Assembly (NCBI GenBank): GCA_964550165.1 | Contig: CAZJYC010000017.1 | Coordinates: 1 to 44,715, forward strand | Source: CAZJYC01 sp964550165 | GTDB lineage: Bacteria > Acidobacteriota > Aminicenantia > Aminicenantales > Aminicenantaceae | Length of the DNA: 44,715 nt | Direction: 5' to 3' | In this document: piece by piece, positions 1 to 7,925 of the stretch | Numbering within the stretch: position 1 is the stretch's first letter | How the letters are laid out: each line of letters begins with the position of its first letter | The notes under the pieces: model-generated | Database searches by the model: none | Told to the model about the DNA's origin: nothing | The model's input: only the letters and a program-made list of their open reading frames with translations | Translations under genes and position numbers: made by a program

Positions 1-1
1 T

Positions 2-439
2 TGTGAAGTCATTCTTGCCGAATTTTGTTTAAAAACTATTTTTGTGAAGCCCTATAATAAAACAGACTACTTTTTGTTTTTTGGTACAAATAGTGTCGTA
101 GGGCTCAAAAAGATGAAAGAAGCCATGTGGAAGATTGACAAAAGCGGGACATTTCAATTTTCAGATGCTACTTATAATCCGTCGCAGCCTATGTTATTCC
201 AGATAGAGCCTAACTACGACCAACTTAAAAAAATCATCATAAACAATTTTAAAAATAAGTCCATAAGCGTAATAGAACTCGAAAACTTTATACTAACACA
301 AACACCATTCAGAGAGACTCATTATAAAAAGCAGATATTAACGCCAATGGAAAAAGCAGGGGAGATTAAGGTAAGCTGCCCAGATCGTAAAAGAAAAAAG
401 TGGACATTTCCACCTGAGTGTATTATTGAGTTTTTATAA
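2..439 (+). CDS. tcmP: TcmP-like three-Cys-motif partner protein, C-terminal part (cut by window edge)
   Basis: The frame is open from the left window edge to a TAA at 437-439, so only the last 145 codons are present; the GTG at 44 is an internal codon, not a convincing start. Recognition rests on the C-terminal signature: an FFGTNSVVGLKKMKEAMWK segment, then an aromatic-rich WTFP stretch near the end, as I recall for three-Cys-motif partner proteins (full length about 350 residues). These proteins pair with radical SAM-like proteins, and here such a gene follows 34 bp downstream on the same strand. Molecular function of the family is not established to my knowledge; a nucleic-acid role is only a guess. 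The surrounding DNA is A+T-rich compared with the window beyond 2763. Confidence 0.72.
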   Translation, partial: CEVILAEFCLKTIFVKPYNKTDYFLFFGTNSVVGLKKMKEAMWKIDKSGTFQFSDATYNPSQPMLFQIEPNYDQLKKIIINNFKNKSISVIELENFILTQTPFRETHYKKQILTPMEKAGEIKVSCPDRKRKKWTFPPECIIEFL

Positions 440-473
440 AAACGTATAATTTTGATAATGTTTGAATAATATT

Positions 474-1331
474 ATGAAGAGAATAGTACGCAAGACCCTT
501 CTATATAAAAGCGGGGTTGAATATGCTGATTATTGTATTAACCATGTTGAAGGATGTGCCCATGGTTGCAGGTTTCCTTGTTATGCGATGATGATGAAAA
601 AAAGATGTGGGATAATAAAAAGTTATAAAGAATGGCTACAGCCCAAAATTGTAGCTAACGCTTTGGAATTACTAGATAAAGAAATTCCCAGGTATAAACA
701 CAAAATTAATTTTGTCCATTTATGCTTTTCTACAGATCCTTTTATGTATAGATATCCCGAAGTAGTTGACTTGACTTTGAAAATAATCGAGAGATTAAAC
801 AAAGATGACATTCGTTGTGTTGTTCTGACAAAGGGAATTTATCCAAGGGCCTTGATTGATACAAAAAAATATGGCGAGAGCAATGAGTATGGAATTACAC
901 TAGTGTCCCTAGACGAAGAGTTTAAAAGGCGATTCGAGCCATATTCAGCACCTTATAAAGATAGAATTGAATCGTTGAGATACTTACAAGAAAAGGGATT
1001 AAAAACATGGATTAGCATGGAGCCGTATCCAACGCCCAATATAATAAAGCAAGATCTGATGAATATTCTTAGAGCTATTTCTTTTGTGGATAAGATTATA
1101 TTTGGAAAACTAAACTATAATACTACATCAAATCAATTTCGAGGACACAATTTCTTCTATCGGGATTGTGCCGACTTAGTAATCAGTTTTTGTAAAGCTA
1201 ATAGAATCGAATTTCATATAAAGCACGGTACACAAGACGGAGATAAGAGAAAAACCGAAAAAATATTTATTAATAATCTCGCAAAGAATTTGAGAGTTAA
1301 TATAAAACAACCCGATTTGTTCCCGGAATAA
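474..1331 (+). CDS. Radical SAM / SPL-like protein paired with TcmP
   Basis: A protein of 285 residues (from ATG 474; a TTG at 462 in frame would add four residues, and neither start has a clear ribosome binding site). Residues 28-36 carry three cysteines as C-x3-C-x3-C (CAHGCRFPC), followed by YAMMM. The canonical radical SAM spacing is C-x3-C-x2-C, so the last interval is one longer. A FVHLCFSTDPF strand and a VVLTKG strand are typical of the SPL-like radical SAM barrel. The likely role is a [4Fe-4S]-cluster, S-adenosylmethionine-dependent enzyme acting with the upstream TcmP-like protein. The substrate is unknown; the resemblance to DNA photoproduct lyases makes nucleic acid plausible but unproven. 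Confidence 0.75.
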   Translation: MKRIVRKTLLYKSGVEYADYCINHVEGCAHGCRFPCYAMMMKKRCGIIKSYKEWLQPKIVANALELLDKEIPRYKHKINFVHLCFSTDPFMYRYPEVVDLTLKIIERLNKDDIRCVVLTKGIYPRALIDTKKYGESNEYGITLVSLDEEFKRRFEPYSAPYKDRIESLRYLQEKGLKTWISMEPYPTPNIIKQDLMNILRAISFVDKIIFGKLNYNTTSNQFRGHNFFYRDCADLVISFCKANRIEFHIKHGTQDGDKRKTEKIFINNLAKNLRVNIKQPDLFPE

Positions 1332-1663
1332 ATCTTTCTGCTATGCCGCCTTATAGGAGTTAATCTGGGAAATCCCTAATATTTCGTATATCGCATTCGG
1401 ATTTTGCCAATAAGGACTCGACGGTGGCAAAAATTTATTGTTACAGGGCAGATCACATCTTGAAATTTGGGCCCTTAGTCTCTATATTAGCCTCAAAAAA
1501 AGTTCTAACGTCCTTCACGGTGGTGCACTAAATTGCCTGAAGAGGCAAAAGTTCCCTCCTTTAAGCAAAGCATGTAAAGTAAAATCTTGATTAGTTAAGT
1601 TGGTTTCGAAAGAAAATAAAAAGTGGTATATTATAGATATTAGTTTAAATCTTGGGGAAAATT
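1332..1663. other. A+T-rich intergenic stretch
   Basis: No open frame, tRNA or strong hairpin was seen. A TATATTAT-rich segment at 1627-1634 could be a -10 region for the next gene, but the best -35 candidate (TTGGTT at 1600) is spaced too far away. GGGG at 1654-1657 is the likely ribosome binding site of the gene starting at 1664. Confidence 0.4.
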
Positions 1664-2167
1664 ATGACAACAAAAAAAATTTTTATTGCCCTTACTGGGC
1701 CGGAAATCAAGCAAGGTAATAAAATTTATAAGATTTCGGATAGATATGAATGTTGGAATTTAAGGAAGTTTAGTTTTGATAATTTTATCCTTGCCGTTAA
1801 GCAACAAATACCGCCAATTAATGATAATGTTTTAGGGAATTATAAATTAGATACCCAGGATAAGAGAAATCTATTTGGGGTAACTGATGATGAATATAAA
1901 AAGTGCTCGTGGGGATTATTACTTCCTGATAATGTCCCTGGATCTCTTGTGGATAGCTATGCAGAGATTTTGTTTTTACTTAACCTTTATTCGTCTCACT
2001 TTTTATATCCAGCTTTCTGTGTTAGCAATCTTGGCATTCGGCGAATAGAGCACAAAAAACATCCAATGCTTTATTTTCATGCGCAGAATCAGGCAAATGT
2101 ATTTAAACGAAAGGAATTTGTTAAATATTTTGAAAAATTATTATCTCAATCAGTCTATGGAATCTAG
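1664..2167 (+). CDS. N-terminal part of a HEPN protein broken by an amber codon
   Basis: 168 residues from ATG 1664, preceded by GGGG six bases upstream; a TTG at 1652 in frame is less likely. I do not recognise a catalytic motif in this half. It ends at TAG 2165-2167. The very same frame stays open after this TAG through 2746 and encodes a HEPN domain, so this is best read as the first half of one protein of about 360 residues, as in Apea-like HEPN proteins, where an N-terminal region of unknown function precedes HEPN. TAG also ends normal genes in this window (for example the PIN toxin at 6966 and the NTPase at 35667), so read-through by a changed code is unlikely; a nonsense mutation or an assembly error is simpler. 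Confidence 0.6.
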   Translation: MTTKKIFIALTGPEIKQGNKIYKISDRYECWNLRKFSFDNFILAVKQQIPPINDNVLGNYKLDTQDKRNLFGVTDDEYKKCSWGLLLPDNVPGSLVDSYAEILFLLNLYSSHFLYPAFCVSNLGIRRIEHKKHPMLYFHAQNQANVFKRKEFVKYFEKLLSQSVYGI

Positions 2168-2746
2168 CAAAGAGGTCGATGCAAGAATTGGGATAAAGAA
2201 GAATGGCGATTGTTTGTAGCCTCTTTGTTATATCAAGAACTTAAAGATTATGAATTTGAGAAAGAAGCCATTACTTGGCAAAGAGAAGCGGCTGACATGA
2301 TAACAATTTTGGAATGCCTGTTTACTGCAGAAGATTCCATAAATGAAGAGATTGGTTATAGATTAAGAAAAAGACTCGCCGCATTGATCGGATTTAGATT
2401 TAAAGATATTGAAAAAGACATTAAACAGCTATACAAAGAGAGAAGTAAATTCGTTCACGGCTCGTTTTTTGTCGAGGTGGGAAAAGAAGCAAAAAAAGAG
2501 AATAGCGTTTCTGCTTTACCGTCGCCTGATTTTGAATTTCTTTATAAGCATAAAGAGTATGTGAGATATGCTTTGATAGCATATTTAAATTTGGCATTAC
2601 AATTAAAGCAATCAAAAATTATTGTGGAAAATAGCGAGATAAATCGCCCTCTTGATTTGCTTGAAAAATCTATTATTGATGTAAATCTTCGAATTCAAAT
2701 ATCGCGACTAACAAAAGAACTTTTTTCGCTTTTACCTCAAAGATAA
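2168..2746 (+). CDS. Apea-like HEPN domain, C-terminal part of the broken gene
   Basis: The frame continues from the amber codon without a shift. A TTG at 2210 could start a separate 178-residue protein but has no ribosome binding site. The motif ERSKFVHGS gives R-x4-H, the signature of HEPN domains (R and H at about residues 80 and 85 of the ORF counted from 2210), with flanking helices rich in Leu and Lys. HEPN proteins are often RNases or RNase-like partners in defence and toxin systems; catalysis here is inferred from the motif only. The TcmP/radical SAM pair just upstream would suit an accessory defence islet. Seven bases downstream the scaffold has a gap, so what followed this gene is not known. 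Confidence 0.6.
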   Translation, partial: QRGRCKNWDKEEWRLFVASLLYQELKDYEFEKEAITWQREAADMITILECLFTAEDSINEEIGYRLRKRLAALIGFRFKDIEKDIKQLYKERSKFVHGSFFVEVGKEAKKENSVSALPSPDFEFLYKHKEYVRYALIAYLNLALQLKQSKIIVENSEINRPLDLLEKSIIDVNLRIQISRLTKELFSLLPQR

Positions 2747-2753
2747 AAAAATA

Positions 2754-2763
2754 NNNNNNNNNN
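2754..2763. other. Assembly gap (10 N)
   Basis: Ten N. The sequence to the left is visibly more A+T-rich and carries different gene types, so linkage across the gap rests only on scaffolding. Confidence 0.98.
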
Positions 2764-2889
2764 GAATTTATGGGAATTTGTTTTTGGTGTTTGCCACAAA
2801 TCTTTCACAATTTTCCAAAATTCCCACCAACTAACATTCTGAAATAAGGATATCACATCCAAACCGACAAGTTCAACGACTCAAAAAGC

Positions 2890-3095
2890 GAAACAAAAAA
2901 GAACAGCCGCTTCAAAGACAGTAGAGGGCGGATCATGTATTTGCCGACTCTCTCTGTCTCTTTCTTGGTTTGAGCTCTGACCTAGCTGTGAACATTGAAA
3001 CCTGTGTGGTGTCAAGAGAGGATTTTCTCGACTAGGGAAAGGCCGATCAGCTTTTTGCGAAGCAGAATAGACGCTTGTTTTCAAATTCTCTCAAG
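2890..3095 (-). pseudogene. IS91-family transposase relic (first copy)
   Basis: Read on the minus strand, one frame gives KKLIGLSLVEKILS, a TGA where Trp is expected, HHTGFNVHS, a TAG, then VRAQTKKETERVGKYMIRPL and LLSLKRL. This is the region after the catalytic core of IS91-like (zinc-binding domain) transposases, whose usual motif is SWRHSGFxVHxxVR followed by GKYxIRPLLSLERL. Two nonsense codons and the missing rest show it is dead. It lies over the apparent upstream extension of the next gene, which supports the internal start at 3199 for that gene. A second relic of the same family is at 32206-32470. Confidence 0.75.
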
Positions 3096-3198
3096 GATGC
3101 CCTCGCGGCCCTTCACTTTTGACAACCGGAAGGAACAATATTATTTTATCTTGGATGAAGGAAAAATATCCCTGTCTGAATTCTGTACCCTAATTATT

Positions 3199-4221
3199 AT
3201 GGCCGAAGCCATTCTCTACGAAAAATTATCGAACTCCAGAGTCCGCTGTAACATCTGTCAGAGACGATGCTTGATTCAGGATAAGCAGAGAGGCTACTGC
3301 CGGGCGCGAACGAACCGCGGCGGCAAGCTTTATTCGCTGATCTATGGAGTTGTCTCTTCCCTCATGGTCTCGCCCATCGAGAAGAAGCCAGTTTATCATT
3401 TCTATCCAGGCTCGAGATGGCTTTCTCTGGGAAGCTTTGGCTGCAACTTCCGCTGCCCGGGCTGCCAGAACTGGGACATCGCTCATTCCGATGTCAGAGA
3501 CGAAATAAGAATGGCAAGGACAATTTCCCCTGAAGAGCTGGTGCGCATTGCCAGGAAAAATCACTGCTTCGGAATCTCCTGGACTTATAACGAGCCAACT
3601 CTCTGGTTTGAGTATACGCTCGAAGGAGCAAAACTGGCAAAGGCCGAGAATTTCTTCACCAACTATGTGACCAACGGCTTTATCACCGAAGAAGCGCTGG
3701 ATGTCATCGGGCCGTATCTTGATGTCTATCGTGTCGACCTGAAAGGATTTTCCAGAGATTCCTACAAGCGAATTGCCAATGTGGATGACTTTTCAGGCAT
3801 TCTGGAAGTTATCAAGAGAGCTAAGGAAAAATGGAAAATGCATGTCGAGATCGTGACCAACGTCATTCCTGGCCTGAACGACAACGAAGAAGACCTGCGG
3901 AAAATGGCCGCCTGGATCTGCCGCGAGCTGGGCAAAGACACGCCCTGGCATGTCACCCGCTTCTTCCCTCATCTCAAGCTCTCCCATTTTCCACCCACTC
4001 CTGTTGAGACCCTGGAAAAAATTAGAAAGACTGGCTTTGACCAGGGACTGAACTATGTTTATTTGGGAAATGTTTATGGAAGCGAAGGCGAAAATACTTT
4101 CTGTCCGAATTGCGGCCGAGCTCTTATCATTCGGGAAGGCCTGGATACAAAGAAAATTTACCTGAATCAGGGAAAATGCAAATTCTGCAATCACCCCATC
4201 GCAGGGAGATTCGAGGATTGA
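3199..4221 (+). CDS. amrS: AmmeMemoRadiSam system radical SAM enzyme
   Basis: 340 residues from ATG 3199. The frame is open back to 2995, but that stretch is the antisense of a transposase relic, so the internal ATG is preferred, although no ribosome binding site is clear. An N-terminal Cys cluster (C17, C20, C24, C34) precedes the radical SAM motif CNFRCPGC (C82, C86, C89; C-x3-C-x2-C), followed by a SWTYNEPTLWFEY segment and VYRVDLKGF, typical of pyruvate formate-lyase activase-like enzymes. The C-terminus has CPNC and CKFC, a probable zinc ribbon. The family is defined by co-occurrence with AMMECR1 and Memo domains; neither is in this window. The biochemical substrate is unsettled. It ends 26 bp before a convergent gene. 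Confidence 0.85.
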   Translation: MAEAILYEKLSNSRVRCNICQRRCLIQDKQRGYCRARTNRGGKLYSLIYGVVSSLMVSPIEKKPVYHFYPGSRWLSLGSFGCNFRCPGCQNWDIAHSDVRDEIRMARTISPEELVRIARKNHCFGISWTYNEPTLWFEYTLEGAKLAKAENFFTNYVTNGFITEEALDVIGPYLDVYRVDLKGFSRDSYKRIANVDDFSGILEVIKRAKEKWKMHVEIVTNVIPGLNDNEEDLRKMAAWICRELGKDTPWHVTRFFPHLKLSHFPPTPVETLEKIRKTGFDQGLNYVYLGNVYGSEGENTFCPNCGRALIIREGLDTKKIYLNQGKCKFCNHPIAGRFED

Positions 4222-4247
4222 AATTTGAAGACCTGGTTCCAACGATT

Positions 4248-6830
4248 TTATTTTATGTAAATTATCTCTTTATCCACTTTCCAGTTCATGTCAAAAAATC
4301 CAGCAGCCATAACTCCTGCCCAGCCTTTTTCTCTAACCTTATCATCGTAAACTATAAAATCGGGCAGTCCTGAGCCAGAATAGATGACGTTGAAAAGCCC
4401 AGAGAGCTCTTCTCCTCGAGGACTGTTTCCCTCTCTGACCACAACAAACTTCTTTTTATTGAGAGGGTTGGGATAAATCATCTGAACAGCGATGTCTTCT
4501 CCCTCGAGCGCACAGTCATTGATATAGACTTTGTCCCCACGAATCGATATGGGCAAATTCCTGTTTATTTTTGCGGTGATGAGGTTTGTTTTCGGGCCGC
4601 CAAAAAGAATAAGATTGTAATTGTCAATAATTTCCTGGATGACTTCTGTATCCTGGATTATCTCCACATAGCCGTTTCCCCTTCTCCACCAGTTTTGGGC
4701 TTCCACCCTTGCCCGGTGCAGATTTGACTCTGCAGCTTCAGAGCCTCCCTGTGTCCCATAAACCAGGATAAAAGGAGAAAAATAGGCACTTTTTATGGGC
4801 CCAAAAAATTCCGGCGTTTTTCTTATTTCTTTTGATGGAAATATTTTCTGGAATAAGCTCTGCTTCTCCGATTTTCCTATCTTAAATCGATCGCCTCTCT
4901 TTGCGATTGTTATGGATTCTTTGCCCAAAAATTTGTGCTTCAAGGGTTGTCCGTTTATCATTAGACTGATTTCCCCCGGCTCCATCAGCTCTTGCGTCAG
5001 GTGAAGAGTCAAGCGGGAAATGTTTTCTGTCTTAATTTTGATTGAGTTTCCTTCTATTTCCGCATCGATTGTCGAATCATGGTAAAGGACTTCGGGCTCA
5101 TCAATCTCCAGCCAATAATTGCTGTTCTTCAGGCCGATATCCGTTGTTTTGAAAAAAACATGCTTGGGATAAGGATTTCTCGCCTGACTCTTTAGAAATT
5201 CGATGAGTTCAGAAGAATCGACGCAGTCCACTCCCTCTGTCTCTTTCTCATCCCACCAGTGTCCTTTTCCAGGGACTTCCTTGAAAACAGCATCATATCC
5301 TAATTTTTTCAGCTCGCTGTAGAAAAATCTGGCGTGGACGGGTGGGACATTGTCGTCTGCACCTCCATGAAGAATGTAAATGGGCAGGTTTAAGGCGTTC
5401 TCAACAAACGAGAGAGCCCTTTCCTCCCGCAGGGCCATATCTGTCACGGCCAGAACACCCGGATGACCAAAAAGGTAGCTCTTTCTTAAGAAATAAGGCA
5501 CATACAGTTGAAAACTTGTCCAGCCAGCAGAGGGAGCGATGGCAGCGAATAAATCCGGGAAATGCAGCCCTATGTGCCAGGTGCCATGACCTCCCATGGA
5601 ATGGCCGGTGAGATATATTCTGTTTTCGTCTATCAAAAATCTCTTTTTTGCTTCAGAAAGAACTTCCAGGAAATCCAGCCTCCCCCAGTCCTGCCAGTCA
5701 AAGCCAAACGGCCTCCTGTTGGTGGGGGAAACGATGAAAGCCCAATCCTTCTTGGTGTAGGCCTCCACCTGTCCCTGGGCTTCAACACCAGCGCCATGAA
5801 GGCTCAGGATGAGCGCATATGTCTTGCCAGGATCATAGTCTTTTGGAGGCAGAACAGCAAAGTACTGGACAGAACCGTCAATGCTGGAGAGGAATGTCGT
5901 CTTATAGGATTGGTCTTGACTCCTCAGCCGCAGCTTGATCTGGTCGGCATGGGAATAATCATCATAGCTAACCGTTACCGGAACAGAGATTACGTCGTTT
6001 TCGGCTTTTTCTTCGATAGCTCCCTTAGTTTCGACCAAAACAGGAATTTTCCTGATGGTTAAAGAGGGCATCTGTTCGATTATTTTTTCTTTTCTCTTAA
6101 AAACCGTATCATCGCCAACCAAGATTTTAATATCCTTCAGGGTTTTTGTTGTGGTATTGAGCACGGTTATACCAGCCCACTGGTCAAGGATTTTTCCCTT
6201 TATGGCGTCCGGCAACGTCGCATCCTTGGTCAAGACCATGACCGGTTTCTCAGCAGGAATGATCTGGAAAGTAAACTGCTGTCCTCGGGCAAGTTTCAGC
6301 AAAACCTTATTTTTCCCTTCCTGGAGCACAACAGGGACTTTAACGTATCCGTGTCCGTAGACATCGCCAGGCCATGGCCTGCCGTTAAGCCTGAATTCGC
6401 TCACTCGCTCAGCCACAATGAGAGCTCTTCTTTGGCCACGGCATTCAAACTCAGCATAGGCATAATGAGCATTCAAGGTCCCTGGAAGCCCGTAGATTCC
6501 TTGTAGCTCTTCCATATTTATATTCTTGTAAGTGAACTCGACATTGCCTTTCTCGTCCGCCTCCACTCTCATCCATTTCACAATGCCCGAGGGAGCCTTG
6601 ATGCTTGTCTGCTCCAGTCCTTCGTAAGGTTCTATGCGGGCCTCTCCTCCCTGCTCAAGGAGATAATCAATATCCCCTTCCCTCATGCCCAAAGAAAAAG
6701 GGCCAACAACCAGCCATTGCTTGATTAAAATGGGATCTTCAATGGTGGGAAGAAACTCGCTTTTCTCCTCTCCGCTGGATAAAAAAGAAAATGCTACAAA
6801 AAGACACAGACAAAATATTATTTTTTTCAT
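4248..6830 (-). CDS. Exported alpha/beta-hydrolase (esterase/peptidase-like)
   Basis: 860 residues starting at ATG 6830 with GGAAGGAG upstream. Residues 1-20 form a signal peptide, so the enzyme is exported. Residues about 30-310 are beta-rich and may bind ligand or stabilise the fold. A hydrolase core follows: oxyanion-side strand LILSLHGAGVE (about 341-350), nucleophile GHSMGG with Ser411, acid HGGADD near Asp492, and GKGHWW with His524. This is the triad layout of prolyl oligopeptidase-like and PHB-depolymerase-like esterases. About 300 further residues follow the core, with no motif I recognise. It is probably a secreted esterase or peptidase of plant-polymer or protein breakdown; substrate cannot be told. 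Neighbouring glycosidases suggest carbohydrate ester cleavage. Confidence 0.75.
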   Translation of the reverse strand: MKKIIFCLCLFVAFSFLSSGEEKSEFLPTIEDPILIKQWLVVGPFSLGMREGDIDYLLEQGGEARIEPYEGLEQTSIKAPSGIVKWMRVEADEKGNVEFTYKNINMEELQGIYGLPGTLNAHYAYAEFECRGQRRALIVAERVSEFRLNGRPWPGDVYGHGYVKVPVVLQEGKNKVLLKLARGQQFTFQIIPAEKPVMVLTKDATLPDAIKGKILDQWAGITVLNTTTKTLKDIKILVGDDTVFKRKEKIIEQMPSLTIRKIPVLVETKGAIEEKAENDVISVPVTVSYDDYSHADQIKLRLRSQDQSYKTTFLSSIDGSVQYFAVLPPKDYDPGKTYALILSLHGAGVEAQGQVEAYTKKDWAFIVSPTNRRPFGFDWQDWGRLDFLEVLSEAKKRFLIDENRIYLTGHSMGGHGTWHIGLHFPDLFAAIAPSAGWTSFQLYVPYFLRKSYLFGHPGVLAVTDMALREERALSFVENALNLPIYILHGGADDNVPPVHARFFYSELKKLGYDAVFKEVPGKGHWWDEKETEGVDCVDSSELIEFLKSQARNPYPKHVFFKTTDIGLKNSNYWLEIDEPEVLYHDSTIDAEIEGNSIKIKTENISRLTLHLTQELMEPGEISLMINGQPLKHKFLGKESITIAKRGDRFKIGKSEKQSLFQKIFPSKEIRKTPEFFGPIKSAYFSPFILVYGTQGGSEAAESNLHRARVEAQNWWRRGNGYVEIIQDTEVIQEIIDNYNLILFGGPKTNLITAKINRNLPISIRGDKVYINDCALEGEDIAVQMIYPNPLNKKKFVVVREGNSPRGEELSGLFNVIYSGSGLPDFIVYDDKVREKGWAGVMAAGFFDMNWKVDKEIIYIK

Positions 6831-6965
6831 AACGCCAGCTCCTTCCTTTTTTTATTCATCATTTGCTCAAAGTATATCAAAATTCCATTCAGAAAAAATC
6901 CCGGCCTGCAAGTGATAATTGAAATCTTGGCAATGAACTTTAGGCAGAGAGTTTTCTAGCCAAGA

Positions 6966-7391
6966 CTATTCGCTGATTTCTATACCCTCAGATCTCGCCG
7001 CTTTTTTAAGCCTTAAATCAGAGCAAGAAAAAACGATAGACAAGGAGCTGTTTTTCTTCAAGAATAGTGCCGAGGAAAGGTGAAGAGCATCGAATCCCTT
7101 TAAGCCGTGTTTCTCGGAAAGATTCCCTGCAGATTTAACTATATCCTCTGATATATTCAATATAAAGTAATTTTCCCAGTCTCTGTTTAAATCTTTTATG
7201 ATCTGTCTGTAGGCCTTTTCTTCAAAGCCTTTCTCTCGAAATTTCTTGGCGAATGCGGCTCTTGCTTCTGCATAGGAAATGATTGAAGTTGCTACGACTG
7301 TACAGTTCTCAACAAGTTTTCTGATTCTGTCTGAATTTTTTTCTTCAGCATAGAGTTTGACTAAATCGCTCGTATCAAGATAAAGAATCAT
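6966..7391 (-). CDS. vapC: PIN-domain toxin (VapC-like)
   Basis: 141 residues with the PIN acidic residues in order: Asp6 in the first strand (LYLDTSDLVK), Glu42 (YAEARAA), Asp101 (GFDALHL) and Asp125 (SCSDLRL). Such proteins are Mg-dependent RNases, commonly cutting tRNA or rRNA. The start ATG overlaps the stop of the antitoxin gene by four bases (ATGA at 7388-7391), the usual arrangement for coupled translation. The gene ends in TAG, showing that amber is a normal stop in this genome. The target RNA cannot be inferred. Confidence 0.88.
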   Translation of the reverse strand: MILYLDTSDLVKLYAEEKNSDRIRKLVENCTVVATSIISYAEARAAFAKKFREKGFEEKAYRQIIKDLNRDWENYFILNISEDIVKSAGNLSEKHGLKGFDALHLSSALFLKKNSSLSIVFSCSDLRLKKAARSEGIEISE

Positions 7392-7657
7392 CTTCTATCT
7401 TCAGCAACAATCTGTGATATGGATTTGCCAGAAATTTTAACCGGGAGGTCCGACCCTTTTGGTTTTCCTCCTTTCCAAGAACCCATTCCTTTCTCGACTA
7501 GGGATTTAATTTCCTCATATTCCTTATTGGCCATGGCCGGGGTTATATAAGCTATTGTTCTCCCCCTTTCTGTGACTCGAAGGACCTGTCCTTCTTTGAC
7601 TTTCTTTAGGTAAGAGCTTAATTTATTCTTTAGATTTCTAATTCCTACAGAACTCAT
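7388..7657 (-). CDS. Phd/YefM-type antitoxin
   Basis: 89 residues, ATG at 7657 with GGAGG four to five bases upstream. The N-terminal half (VGIRNLKNKLSSYLKKVKEG, then VTERGRTIAYITP) is the DNA-binding fold of prevent-host-death antitoxins. The C-terminal tail is basic and likely wraps the PIN toxin active site. It is expected to neutralise the toxin encoded immediately downstream and to repress the operon. No clear operator palindrome was found in the short upstream region. Confidence 0.87.
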   Translation of the reverse strand: MSSVGIRNLKNKLSSYLKKVKEGQVLRVTERGRTIAYITPAMANKEYEEIKSLVEKGMGSWKGGKPKGSDLPVKISGKSISQIVAEDRR

Positions 7658-7760
7658 TACTTCCTCCCAACGGAGCTACATTTTATCATGAAGTAGCTAC
7701 ATTTTCAATAACCCTTGATTTTTCAATATCAGATGCTCAATCAGGCTTAATCCTCTATAT

Positions 7761-7905
7761 TGCGAGCGACCGAAGGAGGCGTGGCAATCCGACGAAGTTG
7801 TCGCGAGGAGCGGAGCGACGTGGCGATCTTTTTACTTGTATAAGATCGCGCAGCCTGTTCCGAGCAGATCGAGGAATCTCATCTCCTGCGTTCCTCGCAA
7901 TCACG
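7761..7905. repeat. Intergenic GC-rich dispersed-type repeat
   Basis: Sequence of the kind TGCGAGCGACCGAAGGAGGC, with GTGGCAATC repeated as GTGGCGATC some 40 bases later, and a reversed version (CCTCGCAATCACG) at the right end. Such low-complexity G+C-rich elements with inverted ends are common between genes in many MAGs. There is no open frame of note. It fills most of the gap between the antitoxin and the beta-mannosidase gene. Confidence 0.5.
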
Positions 7906-7925
7906 TTTTATTTAATGCGCTTGTA

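Noticed and set aside
2165..2167. Amber recoding (for example pyrrolysine) of the HEPN gene
   Set aside because: TAG ends at least three ordinary genes in the window and no pyrrolysine genes are seen; mutation or read error is simpler.
2995..3198. N-terminal extension of the radical SAM enzyme from TTG 2995
   Set aside because: The stretch is the antisense of an IS91 transposase relic and lacks family similarity; ATG 3199 begins the conserved Cys-rich N-terminus.
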